A stretch of 36,540 bases of DNA from Bacteroidaceae bacterium (GCA_017442185.1 JAFSAT010000019.1:1-36540), one strand, 5' to 3'. Counted from the stretch's first letter, positions 7,834-16,016 are shown. Made by a program: numbers and translations. Notes: generated from the letters alone by a model not told the origin.

Positions 7834-8925
7834 ATGGAAAATAAAAGAACATGTCTTTATGACAAACACGTTGCATTAGGTGCACTGATAAGTCCTTTCG
7901 GCGGATTCGATATGCCGATACAGTATACAAACATTGTAGATGAACACAATGCAGTGCGCAAGGCTTGCGGAATATTTGATGTTTCGCACATGGGCGAAGT
8001 GCTGGTAACCGGTCCGCAAAGCGAAGAATTTGTAAACTATATATTTACAAATGATATTACAGATGCTCCGAATGGAAAGATATACTATGGAATGATGTTA
8101 CACCCCACAGGCGGAGTTGTTGACGACCTTCTTGTATACAAAATGGCCGACAAGCGCTTTTTCTTGGTGATAAATGCAGGAAACATAGACAAAGATGTAG
8201 CATGGATTATGGAGCATGCAAAAAACTTTGATGTTACAGTAGAGCATCAAAGCGATTGCTATGGCGAAGTAGCCGTTCAAGGCCCAAAAAGCGAAGAGAT
8301 AATAGAACGAATATTGGAAATCCCCTGCGCAGAGCTATCATTCTACACATGCAAAGAGATTGAATACAATGGCGAGACTATTATAATAAGCCGCACAGGT
8401 TACACCGGCGAAGACGGCTTTGAATTATACGGCTCGCACGCTTTTACAAACGAAGTGTGGGACAAACTTGTGGGTAGCGGCGAGGTTCTTCCCTGCGGAT
8501 TGGGATGCCGTGACACTCTGCGCTTCGAAGTAGGACTTCCGTTATACGGCGATGAACTTACAGATGAAATAACCCCTCTTGAGGCCGGTCTTGGAATATT
8601 CGTAAAGCTCGATAAAAACAATTTCATAGGCAAAGAGGCCATTGCCGCTCAAAAAGCCGAAGGATTAAAACGTAAAATTGTAGGTATAGAGCTTAAAGAC
8701 AAAGCAATTCCGCGTCACGGATACAATGTCGAGGTAAACGGCAAAGTGATAGGAGAGGTAACAACGGGATACAATTCCATTTCCACAGGCAAGAGCGTCT
8801 GCATGGCACTGATAGATGCCGAATATGGGAAATTGGGAACCGAAGTTGATATCCGCATACGCAAACGAGTGTTCCCGGGCGTAGTCACCAAAAAACGTTT
8901 TTATGAGAAAAATTACAAAAAATAA
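7834..8925 (+). CDS. gcvT: Glycine cleavage system T protein (aminomethyltransferase)
   Basis: GcvT takes the aminomethyl group from the GcvH lipoyl arm and passes it to THF, giving 5,10-methylene-THF and ammonia. The 363 residues are standard length. Family marks are GGFDMPIQY near the start, CGIFDVSHMGEV, the catalytic-aspartate stretch GGVVDDLLVYK and SRTGYTGEDGFELY, with the C-terminal barrel domain near the end. It is second in the operon, 3 bp after lplA. A palindromic repeat (copy C) begins 6 bp after its stop, separating it from gcvH. Confidence 0.97.
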   Translation: MENKRTCLYDKHVALGALISPFGGFDMPIQYTNIVDEHNAVRKACGIFDVSHMGEVLVTGPQSEEFVNYIFTNDITDAPNGKIYYGMMLHPTGGVVDDLLVYKMADKRFFLVINAGNIDKDVAWIMEHAKNFDVTVEHQSDCYGEVAVQGPKSEEIIERILEIPCAELSFYTCKEIEYNGETIIISRTGYTGEDGFELYGSHAFTNEVWDKLVGSGEVLPCGLGCRDTLRFEVGLPLYGDELTDEITPLEAGLGIFVKLDKNNFIGKEAIAAQKAEGLKRKIVGIELKDKAIPRHGYNVEVNGKVIGEVTTGYNSISTGKSVCMALIDAEYGKLGTEVDIRIRKRVFPGVVTKKRFYEKNYKK

Positions 8926-8931
8926 AAAATC

Positions 8932-9054
8932 TTAGAAGCTGCTTAAATTTATATCGCTATTTATTTATAGAGCAAAAATAGGATGCTTGTTTATTTTTTA
9001 AGGGCATATAGCAAGCTATGCAACCGCGAAAAAGATATAAACAGACATTTCTGA
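8932..9054. repeat. Palindromic intergenic element, copy C (gcvT-gcvH gap)
   Basis: The left end TTAGAAGCTGCTTAAATTTA faces an inverted right end TCAGAAATGTCTGTTTATAT. The centre (9003-9021) carries an imperfect palindrome GCATATAGC-aa-GCTATGC, equivalent to the perfect palindrome in copy E. It lies inside the gcv operon and would fold in the mRNA. The following 107 bp to gcvH is AT-rich with no feature I can name. Confidence 0.65.
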
Positions 9055-9161
9055 ATATAAAAAATGGCGAAACAAACAATACAGTTTATATTAAGAAAAT
9101 ATTCTTTAAAAAATTAAATATAAAAAATTTCTTATATTACTAATACTTAAACATAATAATT

Positions 9162-9542
9162 ATGAGTAAAATTGTAGAAGGACTCTATTACGCAGAGTCA
9201 CATGAGTATGTAAAGATTGAAGGCGAATTCGGATATGTAGGTATAACAGACTATGCACAGCACGAATTGGGTAATGTCGTATACGTAGATATGCCCGATG
9301 TAGAAGACGAAGTTGAAGCAGGAGCCGATTTTGGTGCAGTAGAGAGCGTGAAGGCTGCAAGCGACCTTATCTCTCCCGTGAGCGGCACAGTGGTAGAAGT
9401 AAATGAAGCCCTCAACGACCAACCCGAACTTGTAAATGCAGACCCCTACGCCAATTGGATTATAAAAGTGCAACTAAGCGACGCAACAGAGGTTGAAAAC
9501 CTTATGGATGCCGAGGCTTACAAGGCACATATTGGCGAGTAA
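9162..9542 (+). CDS. gcvH: Glycine cleavage system H protein (lipoyl carrier)
   Basis: GcvH shuttles the aminomethyl group between the P, T and L proteins on a lipoyl-lysine arm. The 126 residues match the family, with HEYV near the N-terminus, GITDYAQHELGNVVYVDMP (28-46) and the lipoylation site GAVESVKAASD with K64. It is flanked by palindromic elements C and D, so its mRNA segment could be processed apart from its neighbours, which would suit a carrier needed in a different amount. No L-protein gene is in the window; a shared dihydrolipoyl dehydrogenase elsewhere is normal. Confidence 0.97.
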   Translation: MSKIVEGLYYAESHEYVKIEGEFGYVGITDYAQHELGNVVYVDMPDVEDEVEAGADFGAVESVKAASDLISPVSGTVVEVNEALNDQPELVNADPYANWIIKVQLSDATEVENLMDAEAYKAHIGE

Positions 9543-9569
9543 TATACCCGAACACTCAAAGAAACTGTC

Positions 9570-9730
9570 TAAGAAGCTGTTTGAATTTTATTTCGGAACT
9601 ATTTGAGTACTATCTTAGAGTAGGTTTTCTTTGTTACATTGCAGGAATAGCCCTCTATCACCTGCAAGATGACAAATAAGATTTACTCTGAAGAGACTCA
9701 AAAGAAACGAAATTAAAAAGTTTCTGATTA
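9570..9730. repeat. Palindromic intergenic element, copy D (gcvH-gcvPA gap)
   Basis: This is the clearest long hairpin. The left arm TAAGAAGCTGTTTGAAT..TTTGAGTAC..TTAGAGTA pairs along its length with the inverted right arm TAATCAGAAACTTTTTAAT..TTTGAGTCTC..CAGAGTAAA. A perfect central stem TTGCAGG (9639-9645) / CCTGCAA (9661-9667) closes a 15-nt loop. It spans 161 bp and ends 21 bp before the gcvPA start, so it would form a strong structure just upstream of that gene's translation start. Confidence 0.8.
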
Positions 9731-9751
9731 ACCTTACTAAAAAGAATAAAA

Positions 9752-11068
9752 ATGAAATATTTCCCTCATACGCAGGAAGATATAGACAGCATGCTCAAAG
9801 TGGCCGGAGTAAAATCTTTGGACGACCTTTTTAGTGAAATTCCCGAGCAACTTATCTTCAAGCGTGAATTTGCTCTTCCCGAGGCTATGTCCGAAGTGGA
9901 GATACGAAATTTCTTCGACACACTCGGCAAAAAAAACTGCAAGCTCACATGCTTCGCAGGAGCAGGAGTGGAGGATCACTATGCTCCCTCCATAATCACC
10001 CCACTCATTCAGCGTGGAGAATTTCTCACAGCCTACACACCCTATCAGCCCGAAATTTCGCAAGGTACTCTGCAATATATCTTTGAGTATCAGTCTATGA
10101 TATGTGAGCTTACAGGCATGGATGTAACAAACGCCTCGATGTACGATGGTACCACGGCAACAGCCGAAGCCATGATGATGTGTGTTGCTGCTGCAAAAAA
10201 ACGCAGGAAAGTACTTATATCCTCTACCATAAATCCAAAAGTAAAAAAGGTAGTGGAAACATACGCTTTCTACAATGGTGTTACAGTGGAAACAATAGAA
10301 GAGAGAGATGGAGTAACCAACCTCGACAACCTTCGTGATAAACTGCAAGGTGACGATGTAGCCGGTGTAATAGTTGCGCAACCAAACTTCTATGGTATTA
10401 TTGAAGATTATACAGGCGTAGCCGAAATGTGTCACGAAAAGAAAGCACTTATGGTGATGAATGCCAACCCATCGGCATTGGCAGTACTGCGCACACCCGC
10501 CGAGTGGGGTGCCGATATAGCTTGTGGCGATGGTCAGACGCTTGGTATTCCCATGAACTATGGCGGCCCATACGTAGGTTATCTTGCATGCACGAACAGC
10601 CTTGTTCGCAAACTTCCCGGACGAATAGTGGGCAGCACCACAGATGTAGATGGCAAACGCGCCTATGTGCTCACATTGCAAGCACGCGAACAACACATAC
10701 GCCGCGAAAAAGCCAACAGCAATATATGCTCCAACCAATCGCTCATGGCGTTGTATGTAACCATATATACATCGCTCATGGGACACAAAGGACTTAAAGA
10801 GGTTAACAAATTATCCTACGCCGGTGCACACTATCTTGCCGAACAGCTTGTGGCAACAGGAAAATGCAGCATGGCATTCGACAAACCTTTCTTAAATGAA
10901 TTTGCCGTAAAAACCAATGTGTGTCCCAAGAAGATACAGGCAGCACTTCTTGAAAAAGGAATTTTAGGCGGTGTGCGTATAGCTGACGACATGCTTCTGT
11001 TCTGCGTGACGGAACAGCGCACAAAAGCTCAAATAGAGCTGTTGATAGATACAGTAAAGAACTTATAA
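9752..11068 (+). CDS. gcvPA: Glycine dehydrogenase (decarboxylating) subunit 1
   Basis: It is the N-terminal half of the split P protein, which decarboxylates glycine with PLP and loads the aminomethyl group on GcvH. The 438 residues begin MKYFPHTQEDIDSML, a typical GcvPA start, and include FAGAGVEDHYAPS, the YQPEISQGTLQ stretch and GIPMNYGGPYVG. The PLP lysine is in the partner GcvPB. Copy D of the repeat ends 21 bp upstream, and gcvPB begins 14 bp downstream. A 349-codon open frame on the opposite strand across this gene is an antisense shadow. Confidence 0.97.
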   Translation: MKYFPHTQEDIDSMLKVAGVKSLDDLFSEIPEQLIFKREFALPEAMSEVEIRNFFDTLGKKNCKLTCFAGAGVEDHYAPSIITPLIQRGEFLTAYTPYQPEISQGTLQYIFEYQSMICELTGMDVTNASMYDGTTATAEAMMMCVAAAKKRRKVLISSTINPKVKKVVETYAFYNGVTVETIEERDGVTNLDNLRDKLQGDDVAGVIVAQPNFYGIIEDYTGVAEMCHEKKALMVMNANPSALAVLRTPAEWGADIACGDGQTLGIPMNYGGPYVGYLACTNSLVRKLPGRIVGSTTDVDGKRAYVLTLQAREQHIRREKANSNICSNQSLMALYVTIYTSLMGHKGLKEVNKLSYAGAHYLAEQLVATGKCSMAFDKPFLNEFAVKTNVCPKKIQAALLEKGILGGVRIADDMLLFCVTEQRTKAQIELLIDTVKNL

Positions 11069-11082
11069 AAAGAGAATATTCT

Positions 11083-12549
11083 ATGATACGCAATTATGAC
11101 AAATTGATTTTCGAACTCTCAAAAGAGGGGCGAATGGGATATTCCCTTCCTAAGAATGAGTTCGAGGGTTACTGCATGTGTTGCGGTATTCCCGCACACC
11201 TTAAACGCGAAACAACACCCGAACTTCCACAAGTAACAGAGTTCGACGTAGTACGACACTATACAAACCTCTCAAATAAAAATTTCGGAGTAGATACGGG
11301 ATTCTATCCATTGGGCAGTTGCACCATGAAATACAATCCACGTATCAACGAAGAGATGGCTGCACATCCCGCATTTACACAACTGCACCCCGATGCTCCC
11401 ACAGAGTGTGCACAAGGCGCTCTTGAGGTTTATTACAATCTTGCAGCCTCACTCTCCGAGTTAAGTGGTCTTTCGGCATTCACACTGAACCCCTATGCAG
11501 GTGCTCATGGCGAACTTACCGGCCTTATGATAATGAGAAAGTATCACATGCTGCGTGGCGACCACAAACGCACAAAAGTCATAGTGCCGGATAGCGCTCA
11601 CGGTACAAATCCCGCCAGCGCAGCTGTGTGCGGACTGCAAATTGTAGAGGTAAAATCCACCGCAAAAGGTACGGTAGATGTCGAGGCTCTTAAGCCTTTG
11701 TTGGACGATACGGTTGCAGGTATTATGATGACCAATCCCAACACCCTCGGAATATTTGAGACTGAGATTCCTGAGATTGCAAAACTTGTGCACGAGTGTG
11801 GCGGTCTTTTATACTACGATGGAGCAAACCTCAATGCAGTGCTCGGCAAATGTCGTCCGGGAGATATGGGATTCGACATAATGCACATTAATCTGCACAA
11901 GACTTTCTCAACACCTCATGGCGGTGGCGGCCCCGGTGATGGCCCCGTAGGTGTAAGAGCCGGTCTTGAGCATTTGCTTCCCAACCCTCAGGTTAAAAAG
12001 AATGAGCAAGGGATTTTCTATCTTACAACCGACGAAGAGTCGGCCGGCTGTGTGTCAGGGTTCCTGGGTAATTTTGCAGTGATAGTACGTGCATACACAT
12101 ATATACTGACCCTTGGCAGAGAGAATGTTAAGATGGTGGGGCCTCTTGCTGTGTTAAATGCCAACTACGTGAAAGAGTCGCTCAAAAACGAGTATTATCT
12201 GCCAATAGAAGGAGTATGCAAGCACGAGTTTGTATTTGACGGACTTGCCGACAAATCCACAGGGGTAACAACACTCGACATTGCCAAACGTCTGTTGGAT
12301 TATGGTTATCATGCACCAACCATCTATTTCCCGTTACTGTTTCACCAGAGCATCATGATTGAGCCTACGGAGACGGAGAGCAAAGAGACACTCGATGAAT
12401 TTATTGCAGTGATGAAGAAGGTGGCGCAAGAGGCTGCTGAGACTCCGGATGTTGTTAAGGCTGCTCCTTATAACACACCCGTTCGACGTCTGGATGAGAC
12501 AACGGCTGCACGTTTCCCAAAGACTACGTATAAACAGATGAAAGGGTAA
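11083..12549 (+). CDS. gcvPB: Glycine dehydrogenase (decarboxylating) subunit 2
   Basis: The C-terminal half of the split glycine decarboxylase, carrying the PLP lysine K273 in NLHKTFSTPHGGGGPG (270-285). Other marks are GFYPLGSCTMKYNPRINE (73-90), SAHGTNPASA (171-180) and YYDGANLNAV (244-253). The 488 residues are normal for GcvPB in two-gene systems. It is the last gene of the operon; a terminator shared with the convergent tdh gene follows. Confidence 0.97.
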   Translation: MIRNYDKLIFELSKEGRMGYSLPKNEFEGYCMCCGIPAHLKRETTPELPQVTEFDVVRHYTNLSNKNFGVDTGFYPLGSCTMKYNPRINEEMAAHPAFTQLHPDAPTECAQGALEVYYNLAASLSELSGLSAFTLNPYAGAHGELTGLMIMRKYHMLRGDHKRTKVIVPDSAHGTNPASAAVCGLQIVEVKSTAKGTVDVEALKPLLDDTVAGIMMTNPNTLGIFETEIPEIAKLVHECGGLLYYDGANLNAVLGKCRPGDMGFDIMHINLHKTFSTPHGGGGPGDGPVGVRAGLEHLLPNPQVKKNEQGIFYLTTDEESAGCVSGFLGNFAVIVRAYTYILTLGRENVKMVGPLAVLNANYVKESLKNEYYLPIEGVCKHEFVFDGLADKSTGVTTLDIAKRLLDYGYHAPTIYFPLLFHQSIMIEPTETESKETLDEFIAVMKKVAQEAAETPDVVKAAPYNTPVRRLDETTAARFPKTTYKQMKG

Positions 12550-12567
12550 CCATTTGAGCCTGTGAAT

Positions 12568-12608
12568 AAAAAATGCCGACCATTATTTAAAGTGGTCGGC
12601 ATTTTTAT
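12568..12608. terminator. Bidirectional terminator between gcvPB and tdh
   Basis: A-run, TGCCGACC (12574-12581), a 12-nt loop, GGTCGGCA (12594-12601), T-run. The symmetric A/T flanks let it serve gcvPB on the plus strand and the tdh gene, which ends at 12626, on the minus strand. Confidence 0.9.
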
Positions 12609-12625
12609 TTTTTTTATATGATTTA

Positions 12626-13582
12626 TTATTTTCCGTAGCGCTGGCGCAGCGTCTTTATCATATCGACAGTCATGCTGTCAAGGTCGTATGTAGGAGACCA
12701 ATCCCACTCTTGACGGGCGCAGCTGTCGTCCATCTTGTCGGGCCACGACTCGGCAATCGCTTGACGCACGGGGTCGTCAACGTAGTGCATCTTAAAGTCG
12801 GGGATATATTTAAGTATGGCTGCTTTTATAATCTCAGGGTCAAAACTCATGGAAGCCACATTAAAAGCGTTGCGATGCACAAGACGCGAGGGGTCGGCAT
12901 TCATTATGTCGATGGCGGCTTTCAAGGCATCGGGCATATACATCATATCCATGAATGTGCCGGCTTTGATGGGGCATGCAAAATCCTCTCCCTTAACAGC
13001 GGCATAGTATATCTCTACTGCATAGTCTGTTGTTCCTCCACCGGGGAGTGTCACATTGGAGATAAGACCGGGGAAGCGCACAGCACGTGTGTCTACTCCG
13101 TATTTTGTGAAATAGTAGTCGCTCAGAAGCTCTGTTGCCACTTTTGTCACACCGTACATGGTGCGCGGACGCTGTATGGTATCTTGCGGGGTGTTCATAC
13201 GTGGGGTATTAGGGCCGAATGAACCAATGGAGCTGGGTGTGAACACTGCGCATTTCTTTTCTCGTGCTATTTCGAGAATGTTGATAAGGCCGTTCATTTG
13301 TATATCCCATGCGAGGAGTGGTTTTGCCTCTGCTACGGCAGAGAGCAATGCCGCAAGGTTATAGATGGTATCTATGTTGTATTTCTCTACAACGCTTGCA
13401 AGTTGTTGCGCATCGCACACGTTGGCTACTGCCGCAGGACCGCTCTCAAGAAGCTCGCCTTTGGGCTCGGCACCGTGTATATAACCTGCTACGATGTTTC
13501 CATCCGGAATTTGCTTGCGCAATGTCATGGTCAGCTCGGAACCTATTTGTCCCGTTGAGCCAATGATAAGTACATTTTTCAT
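12626..13582 (-). CDS. tdh: L-threonine 3-dehydrogenase, SDR type
   Basis: This 318-residue extended short-chain dehydrogenase has the NAD motif GSTGQIG (8-14) and the catalytic Y143-xxx-K147 in YGVTK. The stretch LPGGGTTDYAVEIYYAA, followed by the PIKAGTFMDMMYMPDAL region, is typical of SDR-type threonine dehydrogenases rather than sugar epimerases. The enzyme oxidises threonine to 2-amino-3-ketobutyrate, which 2-amino-3-ketobutyrate CoA ligase (not in the window) splits to glycine and acetyl-CoA. Facing the gcv operon, it fits as a feeder of glycine. A generic NAD-dependent epimerase label would be the automatic alternative. Its leader is structured (see 13590-13660). Confidence 0.85.
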   Translation of the reverse strand: MKNVLIIGSTGQIGSELTMTLRKQIPDGNIVAGYIHGAEPKGELLESGPAAVANVCDAQQLASVVEKYNIDTIYNLAALLSAVAEAKPLLAWDIQMNGLINILEIAREKKCAVFTPSSIGSFGPNTPRMNTPQDTIQRPRTMYGVTKVATELLSDYYFTKYGVDTRAVRFPGLISNVTLPGGGTTDYAVEIYYAAVKGEDFACPIKAGTFMDMMYMPDALKAAIDIMNADPSRLVHRNAFNVASMSFDPEIIKAAILKYIPDFKMHYVDDPVRQAIAESWPDKMDDSCARQEWDWSPTYDLDSMTVDMIKTLRQRYGK

Positions 13583-13589
13583 TTTTTAT

Positions 13590-13660
13590 CAGTGGTTTAA
13601 ATTTGTAGGTCTTGTTTCTGTTGTTTTACAGTGTTTGCACTGTGTTTATGTTAACCACTG
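13590..13660 (-). promoter_or_regulatory. Structured 5' leader of tdh
   Basis: In the direction of transcription, CAGTGGTTAA (13660-13651) at the start of the leader pairs with AACCACTG (13597-13590), just before the ATG at 13582. Inside is a second hairpin ACAGTG-CAAA-CACTGT (13643-13628). The leader thus closes on itself from the probable transcription start to the start codon. This could be a stability or translation-control element; no known riboswitch class is recognised. Confidence 0.45.
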
Positions 13661-13668
13661 CGAATATA
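13661..13668 (-). promoter_or_regulatory. -7 box for tdh
   Basis: Minus strand TATATTCG followed by C fits the TAnnTTYG pattern and lies directly upstream of the self-pairing leader. A clear -33 TTTG at 19-20 bp was not seen. Confidence 0.5.
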
Positions 13669-13741
13669 CATCTATTTTTTGTACTATGTATGTTTTTTTT
13701 TGTTTTTTTGATAATTAAGGGGGGATAATATTTTTGGATTG

Positions 13742-14431
13742 CTATCGGTGGGTATTGTCGGAATGTGCAATGGTGAAGATGCTTACTTTACCTCCGCATT
13801 TAATGATGGCCGAGGCACAGCTTGCAATGGTGGCACCTGTGGTGAGCACATCGTCGACCAACAGAATGTGCTTGCCTGCAAGTTTTTGGGGATTATCAAC
13901 CGTAAATATTCCTTCGACATTTTTCCATCGCTCCTCGCGGGTTTTGTGGGTTTGTGTTTCGTTTGCTCTTGTACGTGTTATACATGAGGTGTCAACAGGA
14001 ATGCCGCTCACTTGTGAGAGCCCTTGTGCTATGTAGTCGCATTGGTTGTAGCCGCGCATGCGTTGTTTTTTCTTTGAGAGTGGAAGTGGAATTATTAGGT
14101 CGACATCCTTGAAAAAGTCTTTTTCTTTAAGTTCGTTTCCTGCCATGATTGCAAGACGAACACCAACATCCGGACGATTCTTGTATTTCAACAGATGAAG
14201 AAGACGATTGTATGGCGAACCTTTGTGATAATGGAGATAGGATGCTGCTTTTTCCACCTGAATTATACCTCGGAATGTTTTTTCAAGTTCTTCGTTCTGT
14301 TCTTTTTCTATTAACGGAAGAGCTATAAGGCAATTAAGGCAGAGGTCTTCTTCGTTCTTTGACAGTACCTCGCCACACACTATGCAGTGGCGTGGAAAAA
14401 TTAATTCAATAAGGTCGGAAATCCACTTCAT
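13742..14431 (-). CDS. comF: ComF-family phosphoribosyltransferase-like protein
   Basis: The 229 residues start with a zinc-binding segment (CIVC at 17-20 and CLNC at 31-34 in the order CxxC...CxxC), followed by a type I PRTase domain with the PRPP motif ILLVDDVLTTGAT. ComF proteins support DNA uptake or recombination; the precise reaction is not settled for the family. It overlaps recX by 26 bp on the same strand, so the two are translated as a pair, which suits a DNA-handling role. The 159 bp between it and tdh hold the tdh promoter and leader. Confidence 0.88.
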   Translation of the reverse strand: MKWISDLIELIFPRHCIVCGEVLSKNEEDLCLNCLIALPLIEKEQNEELEKTFRGIIQVEKAASYLHYHKGSPYNRLLHLLKYKNRPDVGVRLAIMAGNELKEKDFFKDVDLIIPLPLSKKKQRMRGYNQCDYIAQGLSQVSGIPVDTSCITRTRANETQTHKTREERWKNVEGIFTVDNPQKLAGKHILLVDDVLTTGATIASCASAIIKCGGKVSIFTIAHSDNTHR

Positions 14432-14891
14432 CTGAGGTGTCTTTTACTGTTTGCATAATAAGATGAGACTCGAAGCCTTTAGCAATGGCGTGACGGATGA
14501 TTTTTTGTTTGGAGGCGTAATCGTCTTTTCCTCTCAACTCTTTTTGCTTGGCGGATATTACACTCTTCAGCACACTGATATATTGCTCTTCATCTACCTC
14601 TTCAATGGCTGCTGTTATATATTCGCGGGGAAGTTTTTTTTCGTGTAGGGCAGCCGCTATTTTTATTCGCCCCCAGCGGTTGAAACGTATTTTATCGTTA
14701 ACATAAGCACGACAGTAACGTGCTTCGTCTATGAACTTTTCGTTTATGAGACGATTTATGATGCGATGAATAGTGGCATCGTCTTGCCCCCACGCCTGTA
14801 GTTTGTTGCTTATTTCGCTTATGCAACGCTCGCTCTGCATGCAAAGGGCGGCTGCTTTATTCAATGCTTCCGGTTCCGATAGTTGTTTCAT
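14406..14891 (-). CDS. recX: RecX-family regulatory protein
   Basis: RecX binds RecA filaments and limits recombination. The 161-residue, helix-rich protein has the three-helix repeats of the family, with the motif CRAYVNDKIRFNRWGRIKIAAALHEKKL written in shorter form as RAYVNDK and RWGRIKIAAAL. The start at 14891 follows a good -7 box. It overlaps comF by 26 bp. recA is not in the window. Confidence 0.87.
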   Translation of the reverse strand: MKQLSEPEALNKAAALCMQSERCISEISNKLQAWGQDDATIHRIINRLINEKFIDEARYCRAYVNDKIRFNRWGRIKIAAALHEKKLPREYITAAIEEVDEEQYISVLKSVISAKQKELRGKDDYASKQKIIRHAIAKGFESHLIMQTVKDTSDEVDFRPY

Positions 14892-14904
14892 GATGGGTTT
14901 ATTG

Positions 14905-14912
14905 CAAATATA
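14905..14912 (-). promoter_or_regulatory. -7 box for recX-comF
   Basis: Minus strand TATATTTG followed by C is a full match to TAnnTTTG, 13 bp before the recX start codon. The leader would be very short (under 10 nt). Confidence 0.55.
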
Positions 14913-14992
14913 AACGTCTTGTGATGCTTTTATGGCGTTTTTTTATTTTTTTAACACAAATAGATGAAACAAACAGTGTGTTTCGACTGTTC

Positions 14993-15000
14993 TATTTTTG
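14993..15000 (+). promoter_or_regulatory. -7 box for a plus-strand transcript without a CDS
   Basis: TATTTTTG followed by C on the plus strand is a full consensus match, yet the only genes around are on the minus strand. No -33 TTTG stands at the right distance. It precedes the candidate small RNA. Confidence 0.45.
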
Positions 15001-15006
15001 CAAGTC

Positions 15007-15161
15007 ACCTGATACTCTTCTCGGATATGTGAATACCTGTGCTGAGTGCTTTATGTGAAAGCATAAACAGGCTAATGAATTGCATAGTAGTTTTGTCGTG
15101 TTTTATTTTGTGTTTGTGTTAAGGTTACCCTCTGATGTGAATCACGGGGTAACCGCTTTTT
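15007..15161 (+). ncRNA. Candidate small RNA between recX and ispE
   Basis: A -7 box lies just upstream, and an intrinsic terminator oriented for the plus strand closes the segment. Inside is a nested hairpin CCTGT (15036-15040) / ACAGG (15067-15071) around TGCTTT / AAAGCA. A weaker TCAC / GTGA pairing lies at its start (15005-15032). The only ORF is a 15-codon frame, which is unconvincing. Size about 155 nt. I do not recognise it as 6S, tmRNA, RNase P or SRP RNA. Confidence 0.4.
15123..15160 (+). terminator. Intrinsic terminator, plus-strand orientation
   Basis: GGTTACCC (15123-15130) / GGGTAACC (15147-15154), then GCTTTTT. The T-run exists only on the plus side; on the minus strand the stem is followed by TTAACACAAAC, so it is a poor terminator for ispE. 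No plus-strand CDS precedes it. Confidence 0.65.
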
Positions 15162-15162
15162 A

Positions 15163-15178
15163 TAAGAAACTGTTTAAA
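15163..15178. repeat. Solo end of the palindromic element (H) in the ispE stop
   Basis: TAAGAAACTGTTTAAA is identical to both 16-bp terminal repeats of copy G. No second end is found nearby. The ispE stop codon (15174-15176, minus strand TAA) lies inside it. Confidence 0.6.
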
Positions 15179-16004
15179 GTTTACATTGCATGCTGAAGCA
15201 ATCGGGGAAGAGTGTTTTTATCTGTTCTTCGTCTTGCGGATTATCGAATATTCCGAAGAATGATGAGCCTGAACCTGACATTGATGCGTAGAGTGCTCCC
15301 ATTCGATAGAGGTTTTCCTTTATTTTTTCTGTTTCGGGGAATTTTACAAACACGCTGCGTTCAAAATCGTTTTTCATGCTGCTTGCCCACATATTTACAG
15401 GACGCGACATTGTGTCGGCGAGAGATACGGCCGGAATACTCGGGACAACCAACGAATAGGCCTCCTTGGTGGAGATATGTATGTCGGGCTTTACAAGTAC
15501 CAAATGGTAACCTTTAAGATATTCGTCGACGGGGGTGAGTATATTGCCTATGCCTGTTGCAAATGCCGGACGTGCTTTTATAAAGAACGCGCAATCGGCT
15601 CCTATCTGTGCTGCATACTCTTCGAGCTTTTCATCTGTGAGGTTAAGTGATGCTATTTTGTTCAGCATTTTTAATGTGAATGCTGCATCTGAGGAGCCGC
15701 CGCCAAGCCCGGCCCCCGTAGGTATGTGTTTATAAAGGCTTATATCGACCTTGGGAAGCGTGTGGTTTGCAGCAAGCAATTTGTAGGCTTTGACAACGAG
15801 ATTATCTGATTCGCCATCTTTGAACTTGGCATTGAACATTTTAAATGTATACTCCGGAGCGTCGGCTCTGTTGTTAACTGTTATTTCGAGTGCATCTTCG
15901 AGTGGGATAGGGTAGAAGATTGTTTCGAGATTGTGGTAGCCGTCGGGACGCTTTGATACAATGTCGAGACCGAGATTTATTTTGCTGCAAGGAAATGTTA
16001 TCAT
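15174..16004 (-). CDS. ispE: 4-diphosphocytidyl-2-C-methyl-D-erythritol kinase
   Basis: IspE is the GHMP kinase of the MEP pathway for isoprenoid precursors. The 276 residues show SKINLGLDIVSKRPDGYHN at the start (substrate side, with the active-site lysine K8), the GHMP ATP loop PTGAGLGGGSSDAAF and the catalytic aspartate in IGADCAFFI. It follows the ABC-F gene by 12 bp and is co-transcribed with it. The last residues (QCKL) and stop run into a solo end of the repeat family, so the C-terminus may have been trimmed or replaced by an old insertion; the length is still normal. Confidence 0.95.
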   Translation of the reverse strand: MITFPCSKINLGLDIVSKRPDGYHNLETIFYPIPLEDALEITVNNRADAPEYTFKMFNAKFKDGESDNLVVKAYKLLAANHTLPKVDISLYKHIPTGAGLGGGSSDAAFTLKMLNKIASLNLTDEKLEEYAAQIGADCAFFIKARPAFATGIGNILTPVDEYLKGYHLVLVKPDIHISTKEAYSLVVPSIPAVSLADTMSRPVNMWASSMKNDFERSVFVKFPETEKIKENLYRMGALYASMSGSGSSFFGIFDNPQDEEQIKTLFPDCFSMQCKL

Positions 16005-16016
16005 GGTAGAATGTTT

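Noticed and set aside
9737..10786. A 349-codon open frame on the minus strand
   Set aside because: It lies wholly antisense to gcvPA, has no promoter, and its product is rich in Cys, His and Tyr with no domain logic; it follows from gcvPA codon usage.
15076..15123. A 15-codon ORF (MNCIVVLSCFILCLC) within the candidate small RNA
   Set aside because: Very short, Cys-rich, no start signal; kept only as a note that the RNA could encode a small hydrophobic peptide.
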